From: Planococcus citreus
GTDB taxonomy: Bacteria > Bacillota > Bacilli > Bacillales_A > Planococcaceae
Assembly (NCBI RefSeq): GCF_003664125.1
Contig: NZ_RCCP01000001.1
Coordinates: 1,054,001-1,118,000, forward strand
Reading direction: 5' to 3'
Length of the DNA stretch: 64,000 nucleotides
Shown: positions 7,780 through 16,933 of the stretch, piece after piece
Position numbering within the stretch: position 1 is the first letter of the stretch
Layout of the letters: every line of letters starts with the position of its first letter
The notes under the pieces: generated by a model
What the model saw: only the letters and a program-made list of their open reading frames with translations
Told to the model about the DNA's origin: nothing
Database searches by the model: none
Program-made: the position numbers and the translations under genes

Positions 7780-8799
7780 ATGCAACATGTTGAACGGGAA
7801 CTTACAGAACACGTTAAATTATGTGACGCCAAAGGCCAATTGAATCCAAGCGCTATCGGCTATGCAAAGAAGCCCTTAGTCGAAAGCAATCTGAAAGGCA
7901 ATTTCCTTCGTAAGAAGAAATGGAATTATTGGTGTGTATTCGGCGATGAGATCGTTTTCTCGGCCACCATCTGCCATCTGGATTATGCCGCTGTCTGCTT
8001 CGTTTATTTCTTAAATTATGAAACACAGCGCTTTTTCGAAAGAACGGTTATGGTCCCCTATTCCAGGAATTTACGCTTATCCGACAGTGTGTTGGACAGT
8101 TCATTTTTCCATAATTCGGAGATATCCGTCCATTCCATCTACGAAGATGGCAAAACCCGATTGGCAGTGACCGTGCCTGATTTTGACGGCGAAAAATTGC
8201 ATGCTTCGCTGACGATTGCCCATCCGGAAGACATGGAATCATTGAATGTCGTCATTCCATGGAATCGCCAAACCTTCCAGTTCACTGCGAAACATCACGC
8301 TCTGCCGACAACTGGAACGGTCCAGATCGGGGCTAAGCGCTATGAATTCGATGAATTGGACAGTTTTTCGGTATTGGACTATGGCCGGGGCGTCTGGCCG
8401 CGCGAAGCGGTCTGGAATTGGGGAATGGCTTCCCAGCGCTCTCTCGGCAAAGTGATCGGATTGAATTTCGGCGGCAAGTGGACAGACGGCACGGGCATGA
8501 CGGAAAACGCCTTTTTCGTCAATGGCCGCATGACTAAAATCAGCGAAGACGTCATTTTCCGTTATGATGAAGAAGATTTCAAAAAGCCGTGGCTGATCCA
8601 CACGAAATTGACCGATGACGTTAAATTGACGTTCACTCCTTTTTACGAACGCGTGTCCAAATCGGATGCGCGTCTTGTGAAATCGGAAGTTCATCAATTG
8701 TTCGGCTATTACAACGGCTACGTCCGCTATGCAGATGGCAAGAAGCTGAAAATCCACCAATTGCTCGGTTCTGCAGAAGAACATTACGCAAAGTGGTAA
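7780..8799 (+). CDS. DUF2804 domain protein
   Basis: 339-aa protein of the DUF2804 family, which has a lipocalin-like beta-rich fold and no established function. Typical family segments are GYAKKPL, LKGNFLRKKKWNYW at the N-terminus, VLDYGRGVWPREAVWNWG in the centre and LNFGGKWTDGTGMTENAF. No signal peptide or membrane segment is seen, so it is probably cytosolic. The ATG at 7780 is preferred over the GTG at 7771 because GTGAGGTGG serves as its ribosome binding site. A -10-like TACAAT is at 7743-7748. Confidence 0.8.
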   Translation: MQHVERELTEHVKLCDAKGQLNPSAIGYAKKPLVESNLKGNFLRKKKWNYWCVFGDEIVFSATICHLDYAAVCFVYFLNYETQRFFERTVMVPYSRNLRLSDSVLDSSFFHNSEISVHSIYEDGKTRLAVTVPDFDGEKLHASLTIAHPEDMESLNVVIPWNRQTFQFTAKHHALPTTGTVQIGAKRYEFDELDSFSVLDYGRGVWPREAVWNWGMASQRSLGKVIGLNFGGKWTDGTGMTENAFFVNGRMTKISEDVIFRYDEEDFKKPWLIHTKLTDDVKLTFTPFYERVSKSDARLVKSEVHQLFGYYNGYVRYADGKKLKIHQLLGSAEEHYAKW

Positions 8800-8813
8800 T
8801 TAACTTCCTATTA

Positions 8814-8858
8814 AAAACCGCCTGATGGATGTCAATCCGACATCCATCAGGCGGTTTT
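8814..8858. terminator. Bidirectional terminator
   Basis: A perfect 20-base-pair stem (AAAACCGCCTGATGGATGTC and its complement) with a 5-base loop has A- and T-runs on either side, and so ends both the DUF2804 gene and the facing small membrane gene. Confidence 0.9.
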
Positions 8859-9023
8859 CTATTTGTGTTCGGCTGTTTTCTTCTTAAAGCTGCTATACCA
8901 AGGCTTTCCGATAAAAAATACAGGGAGCAGGATTATTCCTGCAACGAGCGGCCAAGCTGCAGCACCGGTGACTCCTAAAGTGAATGCTGCAACCACCCAT
9001 ATACTCAATGCAATTAGTTTCAT
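8859..9023 (-). CDS. Small membrane protein coupled to GDPD gene
   Basis: 54-aa protein read as MKLIALSIWVVAAFTLGVTG at the N-terminus, followed by a second hydrophobic stretch (WPLVAGIILLPVFFIG) and a basic tail ending KKKTAEHK, so two membrane helices are likely. Its ATG overlaps the stop of the phosphodiesterase frame as ATGA, and GGGGGA lies 7 bases upstream, so it is probably translated by coupling. It ends at the bidirectional terminator. I do not recognise a family. Confidence 0.65.
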   Translation of the reverse strand: MKLIALSIWVVAAFTLGVTGAAAWPLVAGIILLPVFFIGKPWYSSFKKKTAEHK

Positions 9024-9731
9024 TTCAATTCCCCCAGCATTTTTTCCGGATAATCCGTAAAGATGCCCGAGACGCCTATCTGCTGCAATTGCTCAGCGTA
9101 GTCCAGCCGGTTGACTGTATAGACATAGACCTCAAAACCTTTTTCGACCAATTCGGCACCGTGGCGAAGCGCATACGGCTGCGACAAATGAAGCCGTCTC
9201 GTCCCGACTGTCTGTGCATAAGCGGCCATATCCACTAAAATATTGGAAGCCAAAATCGCCCCTGGCACGTGATGGCGATCCATCGCCAGCTTTACGTCCA
9301 GGTGGTTGAATGAAGAAATGACAAGCCGATGTTCCATGCCCCTGTTCAGCTGCAAGCTTAGCCACTTTTTCCACCGCTCCCACATACGGGAAAACGTCCG
9401 TTTTCAGTTCCACATTCAGCACGTGATGGGTGTTTTTAAATACCCCAAAGACTTCTGCCAATGTCGGAATTTCGGTTCCCGCCCATTCGCCTGCTTTCCA
9501 GCTTCCGGCGTCCAGTGTTTTCAGTTCGGCAAGCGTCATGTCTTTTACATAGCCTTTGCCGTTAGTGGTGCGGTTCACTTTTTCATCATGAATGACAACA
9601 AGTTCATCGTCTGTTGATAAATGCACGTCCAGTTCCACCCCGTGGACCGGCAAGGCTGCAACTTCCACAAAAGCAGGCAGCGTGTTTTCCGGATGCGTGC
9701 CCGAACTTCCGCGATGCGCAAAAATTTCCAT
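9020..9731 (-). pseudogene. Glycerophosphodiester phosphodiesterase, frameshifted
   Basis: A GDPD-family gene split into two frames. The first half, from the ATG at 9731 behind the good RBS AGGAGG, contains the catalytic HRG motif (MEIFAHRGSSGTHPENT) and the metal ligands VELDVHLSTDDELVVIHD. The second half resumes as RLVISSFNHLDVKLAM and ends YPEKMLGELK. The two frames join if the run of four G (plus-strand C run 9339-9342) is read as three: the text then continues as AAEQGMEHRLVISSFNH, exactly as the family expects. Every other part looks conserved, so this is either a sequencing error, a recent mutation, or a phase-variable tract. An intact product would be about 236 aa and cytosolic. It lies 17 bases after the tryptophan dioxygenase gene and overlaps the small membrane gene. 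Confidence 0.8.
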
Positions 9732-9748
9732 AAGCCAACCTCCTGCTT

Positions 9749-10603
9749 TTAGACGTCTGTCCGGATTTGCCAAAGTTCCGGGAAGAAATATTGATCCAAT
9801 ACTTTCTTCAAATAATTGACGCCGGATGATCCGCCTGTCCCTTGTTTGAAACCGATGATCCGCTCAACCGTTTTCATATGGCGGAAACGCCATTGTTGCA
9901 GCCAATCTTCAATGTCGACCAATTTCTCCGCCAATTGATACAGTTCCCAGTGCTCATCGACGTTGCGGTAAATTTCCTTCCACGCTTCCCGGACGCTGTC
10001 GTTCGGTTCGTATACAGTGCTGACATCGCGCGAAAGGACACTGTCGTCAATCTTGAATCCGCTGCGCGCCAATTTTTGGATGGCGGCATCATACAAGCCT
10101 GGCGCGTGGAACGCTTCTGTTAATTGCTCGTGCAAGACCGGGTCTTTTTCATAGATGCTTAAGACATGCTTGGTTTTGTAGCCAAGCGCAAATTCAATCA
10201 TGCGGTACTGATAGGACTGAAAGCCGCTCGCATTGCCGAGGTCATCCCGGAACTCCAAGTATTCAGCAGGAGTCAAGGTCGACAACACATCCCAGCCTTG
10301 GATGATTTGCGACTGGATGCGCGATACGCGTGCCAATTGCTTGAACGCGGGCTGCAGATCATCCGCTTCGATATGGCGGATGGCCGCCGACAACTCATGC
10401 AAGATCAGCTTCATCCATAGTTCGGATACTTGATGGATGATGATGAAAAGCGATTCATCGTGGTGTCCGCTGACGCCGTCCTGTGCAGTCAACAGCTTGT
10501 CGAGATGCAAATAATCGCCGTAAGTCATGCTTTCCTTGAAATCCGTGCGGATATTTTGTTCGTTTGCAGCGGCGATGTTCTGCCCGTTTTTGTATCTATC
10601 CAT
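9749..10603 (-). CDS. kynA: Tryptophan 2,3-dioxygenase
   Basis: 284-aa haem enzyme that opens the indole ring of tryptophan to give N-formylkynurenine, the first step of the kynurenine pathway. Family hallmarks are [35 protein letters not shown] in the substrate pocket, the haem-ligand segment [20 protein letters not shown] and [10 protein letters not shown]. The ATG at 10603 is used because GGAG stands 10 bases upstream; the frame is open further back but without an RBS. The usual partners kynB and kynU are not in the window. It leads an operon-like group with the GDPD gene and a small membrane protein. Confidence 0.92.
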   Translation of the reverse strand: MDRYKNGQNIAAANEQNIRTDFKESMTYGDYLHLDKLLTAQDGVSGHHDESLFIIIHQVSELWMKLILHELSAAIRHIEADDLQPAFKQLARVSRIQSQIIQGWDVLSTLTPAEYLEFRDDLGNASGFQSYQYRMIEFALGYKTKHVLSIYEKDPVLHEQLTEAFHAPGLYDAAIQKLARSGFKIDDSVLSRDVSTVYEPNDSVREAWKEIYRNVDEHWELYQLAEKLVDIEDWLQQWRFRHMKTVERIIGFKQGTGGSSGVNYLKKVLDQYFFPELWQIRTDV

Positions 10604-10654
10604 TTGAATGGCTCCATTCAAGCTCTGCTTATGCTCGACTCTGCTAGTGATTCC

Positions 10655-10666
10655 TATCGTACGATA
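10655..10666. promoter_or_regulatory. Perfect palindrome upstream of tryptophan dioxygenase
   Basis: TATCGTACGATA is a perfect 12-base palindrome 52 bases before the kynA start codon. On the minus strand its right half, TACGAT, could serve as a -10 box, so a bound repressor would block initiation. The binding protein is unknown. Confidence 0.4.
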
Positions 10667-10749
10667 CTTTTTTACATTTTTCATTGCTTACTTCCCATAA
10701 TTTCGGGAATAGAACGGTAAACATAAATTTGAAAGGGAGTTTGTATATT

Positions 10750-11268
10750 ATGACTAACCATAAAAAAATGATCTTTCCAGTTCTTATCATGTCCGCTACA
10801 CTTGCCCTAGCAGCTTGCGGCGATGACGAGGAAGTCACGCAGCCTGTCACAGATGAGTCACCAGAAGAAACGGCAACGCCGGAAGCTGAGTCGACTGAAG
10901 ATGCTTCTCCAAGCGGCGGAACTGAAGGGACCAAGGACGGTGAAACTTACGGATTTACTGACTTGTCCGTTGATGTCGATATGCCTGACCAGGATGATGC
11001 CCTAGACCTTAGCTACGAAGAAGAGCGCGGTCAGGTAGAGGCCGAATATGAAAATAAAATCGACGGCGTTGATCTGACGGGCGATGACGCTTTCAATGAA
11101 ATGGAACAAGGTTTGTCCCAGTTGAATTTAACCCCTGACACGTCGGATGAGGAAGTCATCAGCCAAGTCGTCGAGGCTTTCGGCATCGATCCTGGCTTCA
11201 AGAAAATCGAAATTGAAATAGATTATGCAGACGGCTCCGATAAAAATTATGAACAAACAAATCAATAA
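10750..11268 (+). CDS. YusW-type lipoprotein
   Basis: 172-aa secreted lipoprotein. A basic start and hydrophobic helix lead into the lipobox LALAAC, with the lipidated Cys at about residue 20. A disordered Thr/Glu/Pro-rich linker follows, and a C-terminal YusW-like domain from about residue 65 (TYGFTDLSVDVDMPDQD to the end). The family is known in Bacillus as YusW and has no assigned function. The start at 10750 follows the RBS AAAGGGAG; the longer frame back to 10684 would bury the signal peptide. A terminator follows the stop. Confidence 0.75.
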   Translation: MTNHKKMIFPVLIMSATLALAACGDDEEVTQPVTDESPEETATPEAESTEDASPSGGTEGTKDGETYGFTDLSVDVDMPDQDDALDLSYEEERGQVEAEYENKIDGVDLTGDDAFNEMEQGLSQLNLTPDTSDEEVISQVVEAFGIDPGFKKIEIEIDYADGSDKNYEQTNQ

Positions 11269-11280
11269 GCCTTAAAACAT

Positions 11281-11316
11281 AGCTGTCCAGTGGATTTACC
11301 GCTGGGCGGCTTTTTC
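11281..11316 (+). terminator. Terminator after the YusW-type gene
   Basis: The hairpin AGCTGTCCAGTGG / CCGCTGGGCGGCT is followed by TTTTT. It overlaps the 3' end of the facing GNAT gene. Confidence 0.75.
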
Positions 11317-12169
11317 ATTGCACTGCGGGCTGCCAATAAGAAATAGTCGATATTTTTGTAAAGCCCGCCTTTTCATAAACAGGCCACGCCACATTTTCCG
11401 TTTCCACTTCGACCAGCACACGTGCCAATTTTTTCTGATGCGCCAAATGCCGCGCCCACTTCAGAAATGCTTGGCCATAGCCTGATCGCTGGGTATCCGG
11501 TGACACTGCGAGCGCTGTTACCCACAACGCCTGGTCTTCATTGCTCAACGTAGCCGTCGCCACAAGTTGGCCTTCCTGCCGCATCAAATAGACATGGCGC
11601 TCCGTATCTTCCAGGTTGTGCTCAAGCACCGGAAGAACAGATTCATCAAATGCCGCGCGCAGAAGATCCACCAATTCGCGTGAATATTGCTCTTCGTACG
11701 GAATAATTTCGACCGTTTCAGCAAGTTGGTACGTAGAAAGCGGCTGCGCTTCAAACTGCAATTCCTGGAAAGTACAATGATAGCCGAGACCCTCTAGCCA
11801 GCTATCTGATGCGCTATGTTCCGTGAATGCCGCGAGTTCACTTTCCGCCCCGCGCTGTACGAGGGAATGCTGCACGCCGTCAGCCAAAGCTGTTGCCAGC
11901 CCAAGGCGGCGGTAATCCGGCGAGACAAATGCCGACCATTCGTAATGATGCAAGCCCACCAAATCCGCTGCCGCCGCACAGGCCACCAGCTCTCCGCTAT
12001 CGGTGTAAGCGAGCACCGCAAATCCTTTTGCGAACGGTTTTTGCCATAATTCATTCTGAAGCAAGGTCCGGCACTGTTCCGGCTCGCCGTCAATCAGCCG
12101 CTCCATTTCCCCGGCAGTCTCCGCATCCAGCGGAAACGACGCAATCGACAGGGACAATTCCATTTCCAT
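11315..12169 (-). CDS. Tandem GNAT-family acetyltransferase
   Basis: 284-aa protein with two GNAT folds. The first half contains PDYRRLGLATALADGV and the second SPDTQRSGYGQAFLKWA, both matching the acetyl-CoA-binding R/Q-x-x-G-x-G/A signature. The C-terminal segment VETENVAWPVYEKAGFTKI is the typical end of the fold. Substrate unknown. The ATG at 12169 is preceded by GGAAGGCGGG; a second ATG two codons later is equally possible. Confidence 0.8.
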   Translation of the reverse strand: MEMELSLSIASFPLDAETAGEMERLIDGEPEQCRTLLQNELWQKPFAKGFAVLAYTDSGELVACAAAADLVGLHHYEWSAFVSPDYRRLGLATALADGVQHSLVQRGAESELAAFTEHSASDSWLEGLGYHCTFQELQFEAQPLSTYQLAETVEIIPYEEQYSRELVDLLRAAFDESVLPVLEHNLEDTERHVYLMRQEGQLVATATLSNEDQALWVTALAVSPDTQRSGYGQAFLKWARHLAHQKKLARVLVEVETENVAWPVYEKAGFTKISTISYWQPAVQ

Positions 12170-12266
12170 CCCGCCTTCCTTTTTCTTCTTATCATAACTG
12201 CCCAAAGCGCTTGCCGCCACCTGATTCCCGAAATTAAGGTTTCTTCCCAGGGCTTTTCATTTCCAT

Positions 12267-12307
12267 TAAAAAAAGCAGAAGCCGGGATCTCCCCCACCTT
12301 CTGCTTA
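12267..12307 (-). terminator. Terminator after the ABC exporter operon
   Basis: The arms AAGCAGAAG and CTTCTGCTT enclose a GC-rich loop, with a T-run on the minus strand. Confidence 0.8.
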
Positions 12308-12314
12308 GATTTCG

Positions 12315-14138
12315 CTATAATTTAGCATCTGCCAGCATGGTGGCATACAAGCCGCCTTTTTCCAGCAATTCGTCCTGGCTGCCTGATTCGACCAATTTGC
12401 CGAGCTCCATGACATAGACGAAATCCGCCTTTCTCACCGTATTCAAGCGATGGGCGATGACAAAACTCGTGCGCCCTTCCATAAGGCGTTCGAGCGCTTC
12501 CTGGATTTTCAACTCTGTCACGGTATCGATCGAACTTGTCGCTTCATCGAGCAGCAAAATGACCGGATCGGCGATAAGCGCCCGGGCGATCGACAAGAGT
12601 TGCTTCTGCCCTTGGCTGATCATTGAACCGTCGCCAGACAGCACCGTGTCATAGCCTTCCGGCAGTTTGGAGATGAAGTCATGGGCATTGGCTTTTTTCG
12701 CCGCTTCCACCACTTCTTCGTCGCTCGCATCAAGCTTGCCGTAGCGGATATTGTCGCTGACTGAAGCTTCGAACAGGAACGGGTCCTGCAAGACGAAGGC
12801 AATCTGCTTGCGCAAAGTTTCGCGCGGCATTGCCCCGATTGGCGTTCCATCGATGCGGATCTCCCCTTCATCGACATCGTAAAATCTCGCTAAAAGCTGC
12901 ATGACGGTCGTTTTGCCTGCGCCTGTCGCACCAACGAATGCCGCCGTCTGCCCGGTTTCCACCATAAAGCTCAGATTACGGATCGTCCATTCTTCTTCCG
13001 CGCCTTCGTATTTGAAAGACACATTATCGAATTCGACTTTTCCTTCAAGCCGTTTATCGGCATTCTTTTTCGTATCGTCCGCTTCTTCTGCTTCGTCCAT
13101 GATGGCAAACACGCGTTCAGCCCCCGCAATGGCCGAGAGCACCGTGTTGAATTGGTTTGCCAAGTCGTTCAACGGCCGCGTGAACTGTCGTGAATACTCG
13201 GTGAAGATAACGATGACACCGATTGTGACCGAGCCGTTCAAGGCGAGCAATCCGCCGACACCTGCAACGAGCGCGAAACTGCCGTTGTTCAGGAAGTTCA
13301 TCACTTTCGGAATGAATCCGGCATACGTCCAAGCCCAGAAACCGGTGCGGCGGAGCCGTTCGCTTTTGACGAGGAACTCGTCCATGACGCGGTCTTCTTG
13401 GGAAAAGGCTTTGACGATTTTCTGTCCCGAAATGGTTTCTTCGATCATGCCGTTCAGATCCCCGACCGCTTTTTGCTGTTCTTTATACAAAGGACCCGTA
13501 CGTTTGGTGATCCAGCGAACGGCCCAATACATGATCGGGATGATGATAAATGTCAATACGGTGAGGATCGGGCTGAGAAACACCATCACCACCGCCGTCC
13601 CGACCAGCGTCAAAATGCTCGAGAACACTTGAATGAACGAGGTGTTGAGCGTCGACGAAACGTTTTCGATATCATTGGTCATACGGCTCATCAATTCGCC
13701 GTGCTGGCGCTTATCGAAAAACGATACCGGCAAGCGTTGCAGATGGCCAAACAGCCCCGCGCGCATTTGATAGATGACTTGCTGGGCGATCCCAACCATC
13801 CAGTAGTTCTGCAAATAGAGAGAAACCGAATGGAGCACATAGACCATGATAAGCCAGCCGATGATCAAGCCCATGCCTTCAAATGCACCCGGCACAATAT
13901 AGGTATCAATGATATAACCGATCAAAAGCGGCCCGAGCAACGCCATCGCGGAACTGATGAACACAAGCGTCAGAACGATGATCAATAGCGTGCGCTGTTC
14001 GTCGACCAGCTTCCAGATCCGCAGCAAGGTGGACTTCCAGTTTTTCGCGCGTTCATTCTTTTTATCTGGTGATTTCTTTAAATCTTCTTTCGTCAATACC
14101 GGCTCATAGCCAAAAGGCCGGCGGATCGCATTAAACAT
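12315..14138 (-). CDS. ABC exporter subunit with intact catalytic site (YfiC-like)
   Basis: 607-aa half-transporter with a type IV exporter membrane domain (about 60-340, six helices) and an ATPase domain (about 370-600). Walker A is GATGAGKTTVMQLL, Walker B with catalytic Glu is LLLDEATSSID, and the switch His is in FVIAHRLNTV. Its signature motif is degenerate (SQGQKQLLSIARAL in place of LSGGQ). Together with the partner's missing Glu and His this is the pattern of heterodimeric exporters with one working ATP site. The start at 14138 overlaps the upstream gene by 8 bases and has GGAGG 9 bases ahead. Substrate unknown; drug or lipid export is usual for the family. Confidence 0.88.
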   Translation of the reverse strand: MFNAIRRPFGYEPVLTKEDLKKSPDKKNERAKNWKSTLLRIWKLVDEQRTLLIIVLTLVFISSAMALLGPLLIGYIIDTYIVPGAFEGMGLIIGWLIMVYVLHSVSLYLQNYWMVGIAQQVIYQMRAGLFGHLQRLPVSFFDKRQHGELMSRMTNDIENVSSTLNTSFIQVFSSILTLVGTAVVMVFLSPILTVLTFIIIPIMYWAVRWITKRTGPLYKEQQKAVGDLNGMIEETISGQKIVKAFSQEDRVMDEFLVKSERLRRTGFWAWTYAGFIPKVMNFLNNGSFALVAGVGGLLALNGSVTIGVIVIFTEYSRQFTRPLNDLANQFNTVLSAIAGAERVFAIMDEAEEADDTKKNADKRLEGKVEFDNVSFKYEGAEEEWTIRNLSFMVETGQTAAFVGATGAGKTTVMQLLARFYDVDEGEIRIDGTPIGAMPRETLRKQIAFVLQDPFLFEASVSDNIRYGKLDASDEEVVEAAKKANAHDFISKLPEGYDTVLSGDGSMISQGQKQLLSIARALIADPVILLLDEATSSIDTVTELKIQEALERLMEGRTSFVIAHRLNTVRKADFVYVMELGKLVESGSQDELLEKGGLYATMLADAKL

Positions 14139-15855
14139 ATTCATCCACCTCCTCCGCTTGCTGGGACAGCGCAATTTCACGATACAAAGAAGAACTATCC
14201 AGCAATTCCTCGTGAGTGCCGTAAGCCGAAGCGACGCCATCCTCCAACAGGAGGATGCGGTCAGCGCGCATAGCCGTCCGCACTTTCTGCGTCACCAGCA
14301 GTGTCGTCGCTTGTTCTTTGTCGAGCTCGGCCCACAGCGCAGATTCGGTCTTCACATCAAGCGCGCTGGTACTGTCATCGAGAATCAAGATCGACGGTTT
14401 GCGGACCAATGCCCGTGCGATCGACAGGCGCTGCTTTTGGCCGCCGGATAAATTGACGCCTTTTTGGCCGACGCGCGTTTCGTAGCCTTTCGGGAAACGC
14501 TGGACCGTCTCGTCAATTTGGGCTTTTTCTGCGGCCTCTGTAAGTTCCGGAAGCTCCGCGTGCTCTTTGCCCCAAGACAGGTTATTGGAAATGCTGCCGG
14601 TAAAGAGCATCGATTGCTGAGGCACAAGCCCGATCGTCTTGCGCAGTTCCTGAAGGTCCCACTCGCGGACGTCACGGCCGTGCACCGATACGCTTCCTTC
14701 GGTCGCTTCGTAGAATCTCGGAATCAGCTGCAATAAAGAGGTTTTTCCGGATCCCGTGGCGCCCATGATGGCCAGTTTCTCGCGTGGCGCCAGTTCAAAG
14801 CTGATGTTTTCAAGCACTCTTCGCGAAGTGCCTGGATACGTAAAGAAAACATGGTCAAAACGGACGGTTCCTTCTCTAACCGGCACAGTTGCACCATTCG
14901 ATTCTTCGCCGCCATCATCCGCCAAAAGGATTTCTTCGATGCGGCCAGTAGATGCCATGGCACGCGCAAACGCCATAATGATGAATGAGAACATCGAAAA
15001 TGCGCCGGTCATGCGCATCGCGTAATTGACGATGGCGACCAATTCACCGATTTGCGCGTCTCCGCTCCGGATCTCAAAAGCCCCAAACCAAACAACCGCG
15101 AGCAGAGACACGTTCATGCCGAACAGCAGGATCGGCAAGATGATTTCCATGATGCGGAATGCTTTGACCGTATCGGTCTTGAGCGCACCCGCCACTTCCG
15201 AAAAGCGGTTCGCTTCATACTTGCCGCGCAAGTACGCTTTGATCAGCCGGACCGCCTGCAGGTTTTCCTGTACCATGCGGTTGACTTTATCAAGCCGCTG
15301 CTGCACAAAGCTGAAATAGACAACGCCTTTTCGTACCATAACATACAAAAATGCCAATAAAATTGGAAAGACGATGATCAAATAAATCGCCAATTGTGCA
15401 TTGACGACAAACGCCATGATCATGCTGCCGATGACAAGCAATGGCGCGCGCAACATGATGCGCAAGCTCATATACAGCACTTGCTGGATCAGCTGGATAT
15501 CACTCGTCAGCCGTGTGATGAGGCCGGATGCTGGAAATTTATTGAACATCGCCAGCGAGAAAGACTGGACGCGCTCATAAACTTTGCGCCGGACATCAAA
15601 AGAGAAGCTATGGGATACATGGGAAGCGAAATATGAATTGGCGACACCCGATAAAAAAGCGATTAATGACAAGCCCATGAGCACAAGCCCCAAGCGAATG
15701 ATCGTATCCTGGTCCCCTGCCACGATGCCGTCATCGATGATGCTCGCAATGACCAATGGCTGCAAAAGCTCGACGACCAACTCCAAGAGCATCAAGAACA
15801 AAGCGACGCCGATCAGAAATGAATATGGTTTGGTATAAGAAAAAACGGTTTTCAT
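14131..15855 (-). CDS. ABC exporter subunit with degenerate ATP site (YfiB-like)
   Basis: 574-aa half-transporter, six membrane helices in the first 310 residues and an ATPase domain after about 335. Walker A is GATGSGKTSLLQL and the signature NLSGGQKQRLSIARAL is intact. The catalytic Glu after Walker B is replaced by Asp (LILDDSTSALD) and the switch His by Gln (LLVTQKVRT). This is complementary to the partner encoded immediately downstream, so the two most likely form an asymmetric heterodimer. RBS AGGAGG lies 8 bases before the ATG. Confidence 0.88.
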   Translation of the reverse strand: MKTVFSYTKPYSFLIGVALFLMLLELVVELLQPLVIASIIDDGIVAGDQDTIIRLGLVLMGLSLIAFLSGVANSYFASHVSHSFSFDVRRKVYERVQSFSLAMFNKFPASGLITRLTSDIQLIQQVLYMSLRIMLRAPLLVIGSMIMAFVVNAQLAIYLIIVFPILLAFLYVMVRKGVVYFSFVQQRLDKVNRMVQENLQAVRLIKAYLRGKYEANRFSEVAGALKTDTVKAFRIMEIILPILLFGMNVSLLAVVWFGAFEIRSGDAQIGELVAIVNYAMRMTGAFSMFSFIIMAFARAMASTGRIEEILLADDGGEESNGATVPVREGTVRFDHVFFTYPGTSRRVLENISFELAPREKLAIMGATGSGKTSLLQLIPRFYEATEGSVSVHGRDVREWDLQELRKTIGLVPQQSMLFTGSISNNLSWGKEHAELPELTEAAEKAQIDETVQRFPKGYETRVGQKGVNLSGGQKQRLSIARALVRKPSILILDDSTSALDVKTESALWAELDKEQATTLLVTQKVRTAMRADRILLLEDGVASAYGTHEELLDSSSLYREIALSQQAEEVDEYV

Positions 15856-15985
15856 AAGGGTGCCTCCTGAACATTTCGAAACTCGAACTTTATTTAAAAC
15901 TAGTATGCCATAATTTTCAGATATCAGGTAGAGATATCCCTTTTTTTGTCATGCATTATAATGAATCTTTTTTGCTTTCGAAAAT

Positions 15986-16019
15986 GAAAAAGGCACGCAG
16001 CATTTTGCTGCATGCCTTT
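15986..16019 (-). terminator. Terminator after the EamA gene
   Basis: The hairpin AGGCATGCAGCA-AAA-TGCTGCGTGCCT is followed by a T-run on the minus strand. Confidence 0.85.
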
Positions 16020-16021
16020 AC

Positions 16022-16933
16022 TCAAGAGCGATCATCGGCAGTTTTTTCACTGCCCGCAAAAGATAGCCAAGTGACGAAGACCAACATGAGAAAAGCTCCA
16101 CCGATTTGCAATGGGGATAGAAAATGGCCGAACCAGACAAGCGAAATGACCATCGCCGTCAATGGCTCCATCGCGGATAAAATGCTCGTCTCTACAGGCG
16201 AGATGAATCGCATGCTGCTGAGAAACAACACAAACGCCATCGTGCCGACCACAATAATCGCGATGATCGCCAAAATGAGCGTCGGGTCTGCCAATAGCCC
16301 CCATTCATCCGACAGGAAAATCGGATTGATGAGCCCTAGAAAGATGCCGCCGAACAGCATCGACCAGCCGACAACGAGCAAGACGCCCCATTCCTGCATC
16401 AGCCGGGCTGGATAAAGCGTGTAGAATGTAAAAGCCAAACCGACCAGAACGCCCCAAAACAGCGCTTCCCCGCTGATGACCAGGGAATCCAAACGCCCGT
16501 CCGTCAACAATAAAAACAAGCCAGCGAGCGTACCGACCATGCCGAGCACTTGATAGACCGGCGGCCATTTGCGAAGGCGCATGGAAATGAAGACAATGAC
16601 ATAGACAGGTGCCAGAAACTGCATCAATGTGGCAAAGACGGCATTGCTCGTATCGATCGCTGCGACGAAACTGTATTGGACACCGAGCATGCCGGCTACT
16701 GAAAAGATCAATAAAGGACGCGTCCATATCTTTTGCCGAAAAATCGAGGTCACCTGCACCTGCTTCATTTTCAAGAACAACAGCAGCAAGATGCCAGCGA
16801 CAATAAGCCGGATGGTCAGAAGAAATGGCACAGAAATCGCATAGACATCGAGCGTCCATTCCATGAGCGGCCCGGTCGCTCCCCAAAGCATCGCCCCTAT
16901 CAGTATCATGGATACTCCCTTTAGCCGTTCCAT
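16022..16933 (-). CDS. EamA/DMT-family transporter
   Basis: 303-aa drug/metabolite transporter with ten predicted membrane helices in two EamA repeats: ILIGAMLWGATGPLMEW begins the first, and FISPVETSILSAMEPLTAMV is the conserved end of the second. Such proteins export or import small metabolites, often amino acids, but the substrate cannot be told from sequence. The start at 16933 has GGAAGGAG upstream; the open frame continues further back without an RBS. Confidence 0.85.
   Translation of the reverse strand: MERLKGVSMILIGAMLWGATGPLMEWTLDVYAISVPFLLTIRLIVAGILLLLFLKMKQVQVTSIFRQKIWTRPLLIFSVAGMLGVQYSFVAAIDTSNAVFATLMQFLAPVYVIVFISMRLRKWPPVYQVLGMVGTLAGLFLLLTDGRLDSLVISGEALFWGVLVGLAFTFYTLYPARLMQEWGVLLVVGWSMLFGGIFLGLINPIFLSDEWGLLADPTLILAIIAIIVVGTMAFVLFLSSMRFISPVETSILSAMEPLTAMVISLVWFGHFLSPLQIGGAFLMLVFVTWLSFAGSEKTADDRS

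Noticed and set aside
9020..9385. Second half of the GDPD gene as an independent gene
   Set aside because: It has no RBS and starts in the middle of a domain; joined with the upstream frame it gives a normal GDPD.
12901..13632. 243-aa plus-strand frame opposite the ABC transporter gene
   Set aside because: Shadow of the ABC subunit; no RBS and Ser/Thr-rich antisense composition.
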